From contig NZ_KB899538.1 of NCBI RefSeq assembly GCF_000378305.1, positions 962,001-1,026,000 on the forward strand: 64,000 bases of DNA. Reading direction: 5' to 3'. Position 1 is the stretch's first letter. The number at the start of each line of letters is the position of its first letter. This DNA is from Thioalkalivibrio sp. ALJ12. Lineage in GTDB: Bacteria; Pseudomonadota; Gammaproteobacteria; Ectothiorhodospirales; Ectothiorhodospiraceae. The notes below the pieces were generated by a model. The model made no database searches and was not told the DNA's origin. It saw only the letters and a list, made by a program, of their open reading frames with translations. A program made the translations under genes and the position numbers. Of this stretch, positions 35,489 to 44,802 are shown piece after piece.

Positions 35489-38400
35489 TGCCAGCACGGA
35501 CGCGGCATCCGGCCGCATGGGGATCTCCGGGCGTATCGCCAAGGCTTTTCTGACCACCCAGATCACGCCGCTGCTGGCCCTGGTGGGGCTTCTGCTGGGG
35601 CTGTTCGCGATCCTCGTGACCCCACGCGAGGAAGAGCCGCAGATCAACGTGACCATGGCGGATGTGTTCATCCCGTTCCCCGGGGCGAGCGCCGAGGAGG
35701 TCGCGCAACTGGTGGCGACACCGGCCGAGCAGGTGCTCTCGGAGATCGAGGGCATCGACGACATCTATTCCACCTCGCGCCCGAACATGGCGCAGGTCAC
35801 CATCCAGTTCGAGGTCGGCGAGGACCGCACCGCGGCGCTCGTGCGCCTGTACAACCAGGTGTTCTCCAACCAGGACTGGTTGCCCGAGGGCCTGGGGGTC
35901 GGCGAGCCGATCATCAAGCCGATGGGCATCGACGACGTGCCGATCGTCAACGTGACGCTGTGGACCGAGGACGGGGATCGCGGCGGTCATGACCTGCTGC
36001 GCGTGGCACATGCGCTGGAATCGGAACTCAAGCGCGTCCCCGGGACCCGTGATATCTATACCGTCGGTGGTCCGGATCATGTAGTGCACGTACGCTTCAA
36101 GCCGGAGACGCTGGCGGCCTACAACCTGTCGGTGGACGACCTGCGCGACAGCCTGCAGGCCTCGAATTTCTCGCGCGATGCCGGCCGGCTCTACCAGGAC
36201 GACCAGGAGATCCTGATCCAGGCCGGCGATTTCATCACCGAACCAGAGGCCTTCGCTGGCCTGGTGGTCGGGATGCACGACGACCGCCCGGTCTACCTGT
36301 CCGATGTCGCCGAGGTGATACAGGGCCCGGCATATGCGACCGAGCATGTGCGCTTTGCCCATGGCGCGGCGGCCGGGGATCACGCGCGTGTCGGCGAGAG
36401 CCACCCGGCGGTCACCGTGGCGATCGCCAAGCAGCCGGGCACCAACGCCCCGGACATCGCCGATGCCCTGATCGAGCGGCTCGAGCAGCTGCGCGGGACG
36501 TACATCCCCGACGGCATCGAGACCACGATCACCCGCAACTATGGCGCGACCGCCGACGACAAGGCGAACACCCTGATCCAGAAGCTGATCCTCGCGACGG
36601 CCTCGGTGGTGATCCTGGTCTGGATCGCGCTCGGCTGGCGCGAGGCCTTCATCGTTGGCGTGGCGGTGGTGATCACGCTGGCGATCACGCTGTTCGCCTC
36701 CTGGGCCTACGGCTTCACGCTCAACCGCGTGTCGCTGTTCGCGCTGATCTTCTCCATCGGGATCCTCGTGGACGACGCGATAGTGGTGGTGGAGAACATC
36801 CACCGGCACATGGTCCAGGGCGGCAAGAAGTTCCTCGAGGCGATCCCCCATGCGGTCGACGAGGTGGGCGGGCCGACGATCCTCGCCACCTTCACCGTGA
36901 TCGCGGCGCTGTTGCCGATGGCCTTCGTCACCGGTCTGATGGGGCCGTACATGAGCCCGATCCCGATCAACGCCTCGATGGGGATGATCATCTCGCTGGC
37001 CGTGGCTTATGTGGTCACGCCGTGGCTAACCTACAAGGTCTTGCGGCGCCAGGCCGAGCAGTATGAACACGCGGCCCCGGCCGCCGGCGGCCACGCCGCG
37101 CAGGGCGAGAGCGCCTCCGCCGGGCTAATGAAGATCTTCAACACCCTGCTGCTGCCGTTCCTGGGGACCGGTGGGCGCAAGAAGGCCAATCGTCTCGCGC
37201 TGTGGGTCGGCACGCTGGTGCTGATCCTGGGCTCCGTCTCGCTGGCGTACTTCCAGCTGGTGGTGATGAAGATGCTGCCCTTCGACGACAAGTCGGAGTT
37301 CCAAGTGGTGCTGGACATGCCGGAAGGGACCAGCCTGGAGCGCACCTCCATGGTGCTGTCCGAGATGGCCGACTACCTCAAGACCGTGCCCGAGGTCGAC
37401 AACGTGCAGACCTATGCGGGTACGGCCGCACCGATCAACTTCAACGGCCTGGTGCGGCAGTACTACCTGCGCGAGGGTTCACATGTCGGGGACATCCAGG
37501 TGAACCTGACCCATGAGTCCGAGCGCTCGCGCAAGAGCCACGACATTGCTCTCGGCGTGCGCGAGGCAATCAACGCGATCGCCGACCGCCACGACGCGGC
37601 GGTGAAGGTGGTCGAGGTGCCGCCGGGGCCACCGGTGATGTCGCCGATCGTGGCCGAGATCTACGGCCCGGACTATGCGGGCCAGATCGAGGTCGCCAAA
37701 AAGGTGCGCGAGTTATTCGAGAACACCGAGGGCATCACCGACATCGACGACTCGGTGGAATACCCGGGGCCGAAGAAGATCCTGCAGGTGGACCGCGAGC
37801 GGGCTGCACGCCTGGGCGTGTCGCAGCAGGCGGTGGTCAAGGCGATCGAGACCGCGCTGTCCGGCGAGGACGTGACCTACCTCTACGGTTCCAACGTGAA
37901 GTACGCGGTCCCCGTGCGGCTCGAGTTCGAGCAGGCCGAGAAGGGCAGCCTGGACCCGGTGCTGGGGCTCAAGGTGCGCTCGCGCGACGGCGCCCTGGTG
38001 CCACTGTCCGAGGTCGTCAACGTGGTGGACTCGACCCTCGAGCACTCGATCCACCACAAGAACCTGCTGCCGGTGGTCTACGTGATGGGCGACCTGGCCG
38101 GCGGGCTGGACAGCCCGTTGTACGGCATGTTCGACATGTTCTTCGGCCTGCGCGACACGCCGATGGCCTACGACGAGCCGCTGGAACAGCTGTTCATCAA
38201 CCAGCCGGACAACCCGTACAACTTCTCGCTGAAGTGGGATGGCGAGTGGCAGGTGACCTACGAGACCTTCCGCGACATGGGTATCGCCTACTCGGTGGGT
38301 CTGATCCTGATCTACCTGCTGGTGGTCGCGCAGTTCCGTTCGTACATGGTGCCGCTGATCATCATGGCGCCGATCCCGCTGACGGTGATCGGGGTGATGC

Positions 38401-38786
38401 CGGGCCATGCGTTCATGGATGCCTTCTTCATGGACGCCAAGTTCACCGCGACCTCGATGATCGGGATGATTGCGCTGGCCGGGATCATTGTACGCAACTC
38501 GATCCTGCTGGTGGACTTCATCAACGACGAGATCCGCCGTGGCGTGGAGGTGATCGAGGCGGTGGTGCACGCGGGTGCGGTGCGCGCCAAGCCGATCATC
38601 CTGACCGGGCTGGCGGCGATGGTCGGCGCCGGGTTTATCCTCGACGACCCGATCTTCTCGGGCCTGGCGATCTCGCTGATCTTCGGCGTGTTCGTCTCGA
38701 CCCTGCTGACGCTGGTGATCATCCCGGTGCTGTACTACCTGTACGTGCGCAACCGGGTCGATCTGATCCGCGCCCAGACGGCGTAG
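35481..38786 (+). CDS. RND efflux transporter, inner-membrane subunit
   Basis: 1101 residues. It has the RND layout: a first helix (PLLALVGLLLGLFAILV), a large periplasmic loop, helices 2-6 (about 365-530), a second helix near 575, another periplasmic loop and a C-terminal helix bundle ending VLYYLYVRNRVD. The segment FALIFSIGILVDDAIVVVEN is the conserved helix-4 proton-relay block with the double Asp. A linker insert (about 520-560) is Ala-rich. It pumps substrates using the proton gradient with the adaptor encoded upstream. Closest in style to the less-studied HAE1/CzcA-like permeases of sulfur bacteria; the substrate is unknown. Confidence 0.94.
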   Translation: MSDASTDAASGRMGISGRIAKAFLTTQITPLLALVGLLLGLFAILVTPREEEPQINVTMADVFIPFPGASAEEVAQLVATPAEQVLSEIEGIDDIYSTSRPNMAQVTIQFEVGEDRTAALVRLYNQVFSNQDWLPEGLGVGEPIIKPMGIDDVPIVNVTLWTEDGDRGGHDLLRVAHALESELKRVPGTRDIYTVGGPDHVVHVRFKPETLAAYNLSVDDLRDSLQASNFSRDAGRLYQDDQEILIQAGDFITEPEAFAGLVVGMHDDRPVYLSDVAEVIQGPAYATEHVRFAHGAAAGDHARVGESHPAVTVAIAKQPGTNAPDIADALIERLEQLRGTYIPDGIETTITRNYGATADDKANTLIQKLILATASVVILVWIALGWREAFIVGVAVVITLAITLFASWAYGFTLNRVSLFALIFSIGILVDDAIVVVENIHRHMVQGGKKFLEAIPHAVDEVGGPTILATFTVIAALLPMAFVTGLMGPYMSPIPINASMGMIISLAVAYVVTPWLTYKVLRRQAEQYEHAAPAAGGHAAQGESASAGLMKIFNTLLLPFLGTGGRKKANRLALWVGTLVLILGSVSLAYFQLVVMKMLPFDDKSEFQVVLDMPEGTSLERTSMVLSEMADYLKTVPEVDNVQTYAGTAAPINFNGLVRQYYLREGSHVGDIQVNLTHESERSRKSHDIALGVREAINAIADRHDAAVKVVEVPPGPPVMSPIVAEIYGPDYAGQIEVAKKVRELFENTEGITDIDDSVEYPGPKKILQVDRERAARLGVSQQAVVKAIETALSGEDVTYLYGSNVKYAVPVRLEFEQAEKGSLDPVLGLKVRSRDGALVPLSEVVNVVDSTLEHSIHHKNLLPVVYVMGDLAGGLDSPLYGMFDMFFGLRDTPMAYDEPLEQLFINQPDNPYNFSLKWDGEWQVTYETFRDMGIAYSVGLILIYLLVVAQFRSYMVPLIIMAPIPLTVIGVMPGHAFMDAFFMDAKFTATSMIGMIALAGIIVRNSILLVDFINDEIRRGVEVIEAVVHAGAVRAKPIILTGLAAMVGAGFILDDPIFSGLAISLIFGVFVSTLLTLVIIPVLYYLYVRNRVDLIRAQTA

Positions 38787-38796
38787 GCCGGCCCCT

Positions 38797-38902
38797 TCAT
38801 TGCGAGGAGCGTAGCGACGAAGAATTGCCACGGTGGACTCCGGGCCCCAGCGCGCTGCCAGCGTCAACCGATTGCCGCGACGCCTTCGGCTCCTCGCAAT
38901 GA
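38797..38902. repeat. dispersed extragenic inverted repeat (ATTGCGAGGAGC type)
   Basis: Arms TCATTGCGAGGAGC (38797-38810) and GCTCCTCGCAATGA (38889-38902) are perfect inverses. The left side continues GTAGCGACGAAGAATTGCC, a form widely dispersed between genes in proteobacteria. Flanking GGCCGGC sequences extend the pairing. It sits just after the RND pump stop and may end that transcript. The rest of 38787-39030 shows no gene. Confidence 0.75.
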
Positions 38903-39030
38903 CGCCGGCCGGGACGGGCGCTGTGTCTCGGCGCGTTGCTGCACGGCAATGCCCGAGCTCGGGTCCGGCGTTTTCGCGGCGGGCGCGCGAGCCGCTACAA
39001 TCCCGGCTTTGACCGAACTGGAGTGACCCG

Positions 39031-39249
39031 ATGGATGTCGAGATGGGAGAAGAGGGCCTGAACGTCCTCGGGATCAGCCGCGAGCAATGCGCAACGCTGG
39101 TCGAGGTGCTGAAGGCCAGCGAGGACCAGCGCTTCATGGACGATCCGGAGCTGCGCAAGCTGTTCAAGCTGCTGGCCGTGCTGCAGAGCGACCTGTGGGA
39201 CGACATGACCGCCGGGCAGTTCGACTTCGCCCCCTACAAGAAGCAGTAA
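39031..39249 (+). CDS. small conserved acidic protein, unknown function
   Basis: 72 residues: MDVEMGEEGLNVLGISREQC, then a helical stretch and the end DDMTAGQFDFAPYKKQ. Start ATG 39031 follows GGAGTGACCCG. There are no signal peptide, membrane helix or known motif; it looks like a compact helical cytoplasmic protein. It precedes another small gene by 30 bases on the same strand. Coding is supported by codon usage, a ribosome site and a clean stop rather than by homology I can name. Confidence 0.65.
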   Translation: MDVEMGEEGLNVLGISREQCATLVEVLKASEDQRFMDDPELRKLFKLLAVLQSDLWDDMTAGQFDFAPYKKQ

Positions 39250-39279
39250 TCGCCTGCCGCGCAGGCCCGGAGCCCCCCG

Positions 39280-39486
39280 ATGCCCGAAAACGGATCCCGC
39301 CGTCCCTCGAACTTCGTAATCGGCAATATCTTCCTCGGCGCGGCCGCGTTGATGCTGTTCTTCTTCGTCACCCTGTGGGAGATCCTGGGCGTGGTGGCCC
39401 TGGTCCTGTGGATGGCACTGGCGGCCATCGGGGTCTACTTCATCGTGAAGGACAAGGACATCAATCCCGGTGGCCCGCCCAATTAG
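39280..39486 (+). CDS. small two-helix membrane protein, unknown function
   Basis: 68 residues with two adjoining hydrophobic stretches (FVIGNIFLGAAALMLFFFVT and GVVALVLWMALAAIGVYFIV) and a charged tail KDKDINPGGPPN. It is probably an inner-membrane hairpin protein. It shares a strand with the 72-residue gene upstream and may form a two-gene unit. The collapsed palindrome at 39485-39512 begins at its stop codon, so that hairpin may terminate the transcript. Confidence 0.65.
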   Translation: MPENGSRRPSNFVIGNIFLGAAALMLFFFVTLWEILGVVALVLWMALAAIGVYFIVKDKDINPGGPPN

Positions 39487-39512
39487 GGAAACACTGATTT
39501 CAGTGTTTCCCC
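39485..39512. repeat. perfect palindrome sharing the MITE terminal sequence
   Basis: GGGAAACACTGA (39486-39497), two bases TT, then TCAGTGTTTCCC (39500-39511). The arms are the same 12 bases that end the MITE at 29.9 kb. It reads like two element ends joined with the interior lost, or a short relative. Its stem of 12 bp without a U-run could also act as a transcription end for the preceding gene. Confidence 0.6.
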
Positions 39513-39581
39513 GGGAAGGTGACCGCCATGCCCGTCCGTTTCGGTACGGGATGTGATTCGGCCGGTGGCTGTGCCCGGCGT

Positions 39582-39595
39582 TTGACCCCCGTCAA
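39582..39595. promoter_or_regulatory. possible CRP/FNR-family binding palindrome
   Basis: TTGAC-CCCC-GTCAA, a perfect 5-bp-arm palindrome with a 4-base centre, resembles FNR/ANR-type sites (TTGAT-N4-ATCAA) with C/G at the inner position. It lies 36 bases before the hybrid kinase start. Short palindromes occur by chance, so this is only a candidate. Confidence 0.25.
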
Positions 39596-39630
39596 CCGGG
39601 CATGCGACCCGATCACTGAGGACAGCCGCC

Positions 39631-42600
39631 ATGAACCTGCGTGAGCAGCACCCGACCGGCGCGCGCCTGCAGGCCGAGTTTCTGCAATCCCTCCCGGAAC
39701 ACGTCACCCGTCTGCGCGAACTTGCCCGGAACCTGGAGGAAGCCGCTTCGCCGGCCCAGGCACGCGACCTACTGGGGCAGCGGATCAGCGAGCTCCGGCA
39801 CTCGGCCGAGGTGTTCGGGATTCCGGTGGTCGGGGCAGCGGTGGCAACCCTGGCCGACTCGCTCGATGCCTCCACCGGAGACTCGGATCTGGTCGATCGT
39901 GACCAATGGGACAACGCCCTGGACCGGCTCGCGGCGATTGCCGCCCAGCATGCGCGTGGCGACGCCCTCGCCATCGCCAGCCGGGTGCAGCCGTTGTCCG
40001 GCGCGCGTGCGGACGGGCGGGTGCTGGTCGTCGTGGATGATGACGCCCTGGCGCGCGATATCGTGCTGATGCTCCAGGACCACGGGTTCCGGACGGACCA
40101 GATCCCGGTCCGTGATTCGCAGGCCCCGCAGCCCCCCGACGACGACCCCTACACCGCGGTCGTCCTCTGCGCCGGTGTGGTGATGCCCGGCACCGTGATT
40201 ACGAATGATTTTGCTGGGTGCCTGGCGCCGGGGCACGCGCGCCTTCCGGTGCTGGCGGTAGCGCGGGAATGGAATCCCGGTGCACGGCTGGATGCCGTGC
40301 GCCAGGGGGTGGCCCGCTGCCTGGATTATCCACTCGACGGGGATACCCTGATCGAGCAGTTGGTCCAGATCGGGGGTGTGATAACCGAGAGCGACTACCG
40401 GGTCCTGTTAATCGCCGGTGCCGAACAAGAAGGCGTGGAGCGCACGCTGCTCGATGCAGGCTATCGTGTGGAGCGGGCGGAAGAGCCGGACCGCCTGGTG
40501 GAGGTCATGGACGAGCTCGACCCCGAGGTGGCCATCCTTGATGTCGAATCCCTGGACTGCTCGGCGCTCGAGGTGGCCGCGGTTCTGCGGACCCGGCAGA
40601 GCGGGGGCTCGATTCCACTGGTGATCCTGACCGCGGATGCCTCGCGTACCAATGCCCTGATGACGCTTCATCCGGGCGTGTGCGGTGTACTCCTGAAGCC
40701 GCTGGAGGCCAGCCGGGTCCTCGCGGTGGTGACCAATCGGGCGCGCCAGTTGCGCGAGATGGACAGTGTCAGCCGTTCCTACCGCGAAACCCTCTACGAG
40801 CGCGAACGGGAGCATCTCGCCGTCAACGAGCATGCCCTCGTCAGCATTGCCGATGCCCGGGGCGACATCATTTATGCCAACAGGCGGTTCGCCGAGGTCA
40901 GCGGATACATGGTCGAAGAGCTGCTCGGGCAAAATCATCGAGTGGTGAAGTCCGGGCAGCATCCGCCGCACTTCTACACCCGCATGTGGGAGACCATCAC
41001 GGCGGGCCAGGTCTGGCAGGACGAGATCTGCAACCGGGCACGTGACGGTTCGCTGTACTGGGTCGACACCACGATCGTGCCGTACCTGGATGCCGAAGGC
41101 GTGCCCTATCAGTTCGTGTCCATCCGCACGGAGATCACCACGGTCAAGCGCCAGGAACAGCGCCAACGCTCGAGCCAGATCTTCGCCAATATGGGCACTT
41201 GGGAATGGACGCCCGACCAGGAGCGCCTCGAATGGTCCGAGCGGATTCCACCGCTGCTGGGTTACCGCGACGGTGCGGTCGAACCGACGGTTACCAACTT
41301 CATGCACGCCGTGCATCCGGAGGATCGCGATCGGATGCGCAACGCCATCTCGAGCAGCCTGCGTCGGGGCGCGCACTTCGAACTGGAGCACCGGGTGCTG
41401 TGGCCCGACGGCTCCGAACACTGGCTGCTGCAACGGGGCGACGCCGTTCGGGACGCCGATGGCAGCGTGCTGTACATGCTGGGCGTGATGCAGGACATCA
41501 CCAAACGCAAGCACTCCGAGCTGGCGCTGTCGGAGCTGTCGACACGGTTGCTGGAGGCACAGCGACTGGCCCGGCTCGGTCACTGGGAATACGAAGTGCG
41601 CAGCGACCGACTGACCTGGTCGAAGGTGATTTACGAGATGTTCGAGATGATCGCCGGGAACGGCCATCTCGCCCGGGATGACTATCAACGCCTAGTGCAT
41701 CCGGACGACCGCGAGCGGGTGCAGGCATTCGAGGCCGGTCTGGCCGACTCCGGACACGGCGAGATCACCCATCGCGTGCAGCTCCCGGACGGCATGGTCC
41801 GCTACGTTCATCAGATCGCTACGGCTACGTTCGACGACGGCGGTGAGGTGGTCCGCCTCTCGGGCACGCTCCAGGATCTGACCGAATTGCACGAGGCTCA
41901 GGATCGGCTGACCCTGTTCGGGCGAATCATCGAATCAGCCGAACAGGGCGTTGCGGTGGTGGACCGGGAAGGTTGTTTCGTGTACGTCAATCCGGCAGCG
42001 CTGGATCTGGTCGGTTATCGCCTGGATGAGATGGTCGGCCGCAGCTTCCGCGCAATGGGCATTATCCCCGAGGAGGCGCGCGAGGAGGCTCAGGAGATCG
42101 ATCGGGTGCTGGCGGAGGGCGGGGTATGGACTGGGCTGTTGCCTCACCGCTGCGCCAACGGGGCCGTATTCGTCACCGCAAGCACCATCAGTGTTGTGCG
42201 CGACGAGCACGGTGATCCGCAGTATGGCTTCAATATCTTCAGTGATTACACCGATGAGTTGCGGCGGCGCGAAGAGCTCCGTCAGGCGCGTGATGCCTCA
42301 GAGCGTGCGAACCGGGCGAAGTCGGAATTCCTGTCCAGCATGAGTCACGAGCTGCGCACGCCAATGAATGCCGTGCTCGGCTTCGCCCAGTTGCTGGAGC
42401 GCGACCCCGGACTGGGCGAGCGCCAGCATTCGCATGCGACCGAGATCCGCCGCGCCGGCTCGCACCTGCTGGACCTGATCAACGAGGTCCTGGATCTGGC
42501 CCGGATCGAGGCCGGGCGGCTGAAGATCGACCTGCAGCCGGTCTTCGTCGCGCCGGTGGTCACCGACTGCCTGTCCCTGACCCGTGCCCTGGTCGATGAA

Positions 42601-43410
42601 CATGCGGTGCACTGCGAGGCCGAAGTGGCTGATGATGTGCAGGTGCAGGCGGACCCCCTGCGCCTGAAGCAGGTCCTGCTGAACCTGGTGGGCAACGCGA
42701 TCAAGTACAACCGCCGCGGCGGCGAAGTCCGTGTCGGTGTCACGCCGCAGCGGGATGTCGTCGAGATCGCGGTAAGCGATAGCGGACCCGGGATCGCGCT
42801 GGAGGATCAGGCGCGGCTGTTCGAACCCTTTGAGCGGCTGCATGCCGATGGCGGTCGCGTCGAGGGTGCGGGCGTCGGACTCGCGGTCTCGAACAGCCTG
42901 GTCAAAATGATGGGGGGCGAGCTTGCGGTGGAATCGGAGCCGGGTGTCGGCAGCCGCTTCTGGTTCCGGCTGCCGCGTGCCGGGGCGGAGCCCCACGTGA
43001 TGGATGACTCAACCGTCGAGTCCGGCGTGGACAAGGACCCGCATGTCCTGTTGATCGAGGCCGACCCCGAACACCTCGCGAGGCTCCAGACCATGTTCGA
43101 GGGGCAGGTGGGGCTGCAGCCGTTGTGCGCGACCTCGGCGGTGGAGGGTCTGGACCTGGCGCTGCGCCATGTGCCGGCCCTGGTGGTGCTGGCACTGGAC
43201 CTGCCGGTGATGGATGGCTTCCAGGTCCTGCGCGCGCTGCAGGCGGACCCCGCCCTGGCGCCAATCCCTGTAGTTGCGGTCGGGGGGGGCGAGGATTCAG
43301 AGAGGACTGAACGCGCCCGCCATGCACCCTTCCGGCGCGTGCTGACCCGGCCGGTGTCGGCGGACGATCTGGCCGCGTTGCTGGACGATCTCGCGATCTG
43401 TCAGAGGTAG
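39631..43410 (+). CDS. hybrid histidine kinase with Hpt-like, three receiver and four PAS domains
   Basis: 1259 residues, soluble. Order: an Hpt-like domain (1-110, candidate His57 in SELRHSAEVFG); a receiver-like domain (about 125-250) without the phospho-acceptor Asp; a receiver (about 255-370) with Asp304 in VAILDVES and KP in LLKPLE; four PAS domains (about 400-870); HisKA with His906 in SSMSHELRTPMN; HATPase with NLVGNAIKYN and DSGPGIA; and a C-terminal receiver (about 1135-1255). In that last receiver the acceptor position is Ala (VVLALDLPVMDG) and the conserved Lys is Arg (LTRP). Only the middle receiver looks fully functional. Its partner and signal are unknown. Its stop overlaps the convergent gene by ten bases. 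Confidence 0.9.
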   Translation: MNLREQHPTGARLQAEFLQSLPEHVTRLRELARNLEEAASPAQARDLLGQRISELRHSAEVFGIPVVGAAVATLADSLDASTGDSDLVDRDQWDNALDRLAAIAAQHARGDALAIASRVQPLSGARADGRVLVVVDDDALARDIVLMLQDHGFRTDQIPVRDSQAPQPPDDDPYTAVVLCAGVVMPGTVITNDFAGCLAPGHARLPVLAVAREWNPGARLDAVRQGVARCLDYPLDGDTLIEQLVQIGGVITESDYRVLLIAGAEQEGVERTLLDAGYRVERAEEPDRLVEVMDELDPEVAILDVESLDCSALEVAAVLRTRQSGGSIPLVILTADASRTNALMTLHPGVCGVLLKPLEASRVLAVVTNRARQLREMDSVSRSYRETLYEREREHLAVNEHALVSIADARGDIIYANRRFAEVSGYMVEELLGQNHRVVKSGQHPPHFYTRMWETITAGQVWQDEICNRARDGSLYWVDTTIVPYLDAEGVPYQFVSIRTEITTVKRQEQRQRSSQIFANMGTWEWTPDQERLEWSERIPPLLGYRDGAVEPTVTNFMHAVHPEDRDRMRNAISSSLRRGAHFELEHRVLWPDGSEHWLLQRGDAVRDADGSVLYMLGVMQDITKRKHSELALSELSTRLLEAQRLARLGHWEYEVRSDRLTWSKVIYEMFEMIAGNGHLARDDYQRLVHPDDRERVQAFEAGLADSGHGEITHRVQLPDGMVRYVHQIATATFDDGGEVVRLSGTLQDLTELHEAQDRLTLFGRIIESAEQGVAVVDREGCFVYVNPAALDLVGYRLDEMVGRSFRAMGIIPEEAREEAQEIDRVLAEGGVWTGLLPHRCANGAVFVTASTISVVRDEHGDPQYGFNIFSDYTDELRRREELRQARDASERANRAKSEFLSSMSHELRTPMNAVLGFAQLLERDPGLGERQHSHATEIRRAGSHLLDLINEVLDLARIEAGRLKIDLQPVFVAPVVTDCLSLTRALVDEHAVHCEAEVADDVQVQADPLRLKQVLLNLVGNAIKYNRRGGEVRVGVTPQRDVVEIAVSDSGPGIALEDQARLFEPFERLHADGGRVEGAGVGLAVSNSLVKMMGGELAVESEPGVGSRFWFRLPRAGAEPHVMDDSTVESGVDKDPHVLLIEADPEHLARLQTMFEGQVGLQPLCATSAVEGLDLALRHVPALVVLALDLPVMDGFQVLRALQADPALAPIPVVAVGGGEDSERTERARHAPFRRVLTRPVSADDLAALLDDLAICQR

Positions 43411-44774
43411 AGGAAGCCGACGATCGCGACCGCCGCGATCACGGCCACCGCATCGGCGCTCAGCGCCGCGGCCAGGGTGTGGCGTACGCGCTTGACGCCG
43501 ATCGCGCCGAAGTACACGGCGAGCACGTAGAAGGTCGTCTCGGTCGAGCCCTGCAGGGTGGAGACCAGGATGCCGACATGGGTGTCCGGGCCGGTGGCCG
43601 GGTCCTGCATGATGCCGGCCATGATGCCGTAGGCGCCGGAGCCGGACAGCGGACGCAGCAGGGCCATCGGCAGGGCCTCGGCCGGCAGGCCGAACGGGGT
43701 CGTCAGTGGCCCGACCAGCCCGACGAACATGCCCAGCGCACCACTCTCGCGCAGCATCCCCACCGCGACCAGGATCGCCACCAGATAGGGGATGATGCGC
43801 AGGGCCACGTTGAAGCCCTCCTTGGCCCCCTCGACGAAGACCTCGTAGACCGGCACCCCGCGGATCACCCCGTAGGACAGGAACCCCACCACCAGCCCGG
43901 GGATGATCCAGGGGGCGATTGCCTGGCCGTACACGATCGTCAGCGGGATGATCGCCAGCACCCCCAGCAGGACCAGGATCGAGACCCAGGCCGGGTAGCC
44001 CTCGGTGGGGACCTCGATGTTCATCGGCTGCTGATCGGGCTGGGCGCTGTCCTGCTCGCGATTCTCGGCCTTCGCCGGTTCGGTGCTGTCCTGGCTCGCT
44101 TCCCGGATCGTGTCTTCCAGTTCGTCGGAGCCGGCGGAGGCATCCGCGTCGATCGAGCGGGTGGGGGCCGGGCTGCGGAAATAGCGCTGCAGGATCAGGG
44201 CACTGGTGATGCCGGCGATGGTCGCGAACAGCGTGGCGAACAGCGTGGTCGGCAGGATCGCCGCCGGGGCCTCGGAGCCGAGCGAGGCACGCAGCGCGAT
44301 CACCCCGGTGGGCAGCAGCGTAATGCTGGAGGTGTTGATTGCCAGGAACAGCGCCATCGCATTGGTCGCGGTGCCCGGGTGCGGATTCAGCTTCTCCAGC
44401 TCCTGCATCGCGCGGATGCCGAACGGGGTCGCGGCGTTGCCCAGCCCCAGGATGTTGGCGGAGAAGTTCAGGATCATCGCGCCCATCGCCGGGTGCTCCG
44501 GCGGGACCGACGGAAACAGGCGGGTCATCAGCGGGCGCAGCAGGCGGGCGAGCACGGTCAGCAGGCCGCCGGCCTCGGCGATCTTCATCAGCCCGAGGAA
44601 CAGCGCCATTACCCCGACCAGCCCCAGCGCCAGTTCGACCGCCGAGCCGGCGGCATCGATCGCGCCCTCGGACAGGGCCTGCATCGGCTGTTCGTCGGGG
44701 TCGGTGGACTGGAACTCGCGGATCGCGGCCGTAGCCACGGCGATCACGATCAGCGCGAGAAAGATCAGATTCAT
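43401..44774 (-). CDS. nucleoside-recognition (SpmA/SpmB-fused) membrane protein
   Basis: 457 residues with about ten membrane helices in two halves. These are joined by a charged acidic linker (about 215-255: SIDADASAGSDELEDTIREA). Each half carries a Gate/nucleoside-recognition domain; blocks such as LGLGNAATPFGIRAMQEL and VGLVGPLTTPFGLPAEALPM are typical of spore-maturation-like SpmA-SpmB fusions in proteobacteria. The transported compound is unknown. ATG 44774. It lies next to the SDR gene upstream on the same strand with a 28-base gap. Confidence 0.85.
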   Translation of the reverse strand: MNLIFLALIVIAVATAAIREFQSTDPDEQPMQALSEGAIDAAGSAVELALGLVGVMALFLGLMKIAEAGGLLTVLARLLRPLMTRLFPSVPPEHPAMGAMILNFSANILGLGNAATPFGIRAMQELEKLNPHPGTATNAMALFLAINTSSITLLPTGVIALRASLGSEAPAAILPTTLFATLFATIAGITSALILQRYFRSPAPTRSIDADASAGSDELEDTIREASQDSTEPAKAENREQDSAQPDQQPMNIEVPTEGYPAWVSILVLLGVLAIIPLTIVYGQAIAPWIIPGLVVGFLSYGVIRGVPVYEVFVEGAKEGFNVALRIIPYLVAILVAVGMLRESGALGMFVGLVGPLTTPFGLPAEALPMALLRPLSGSGAYGIMAGIMQDPATGPDTHVGILVSTLQGSTETTFYVLAVYFGAIGVKRVRHTLAAALSADAVAVIAAVAIVGFLYL

Positions 44775-44802
44775 GCGGCGCCCGCCCCTGGCCGCGCGCG
44801 CA

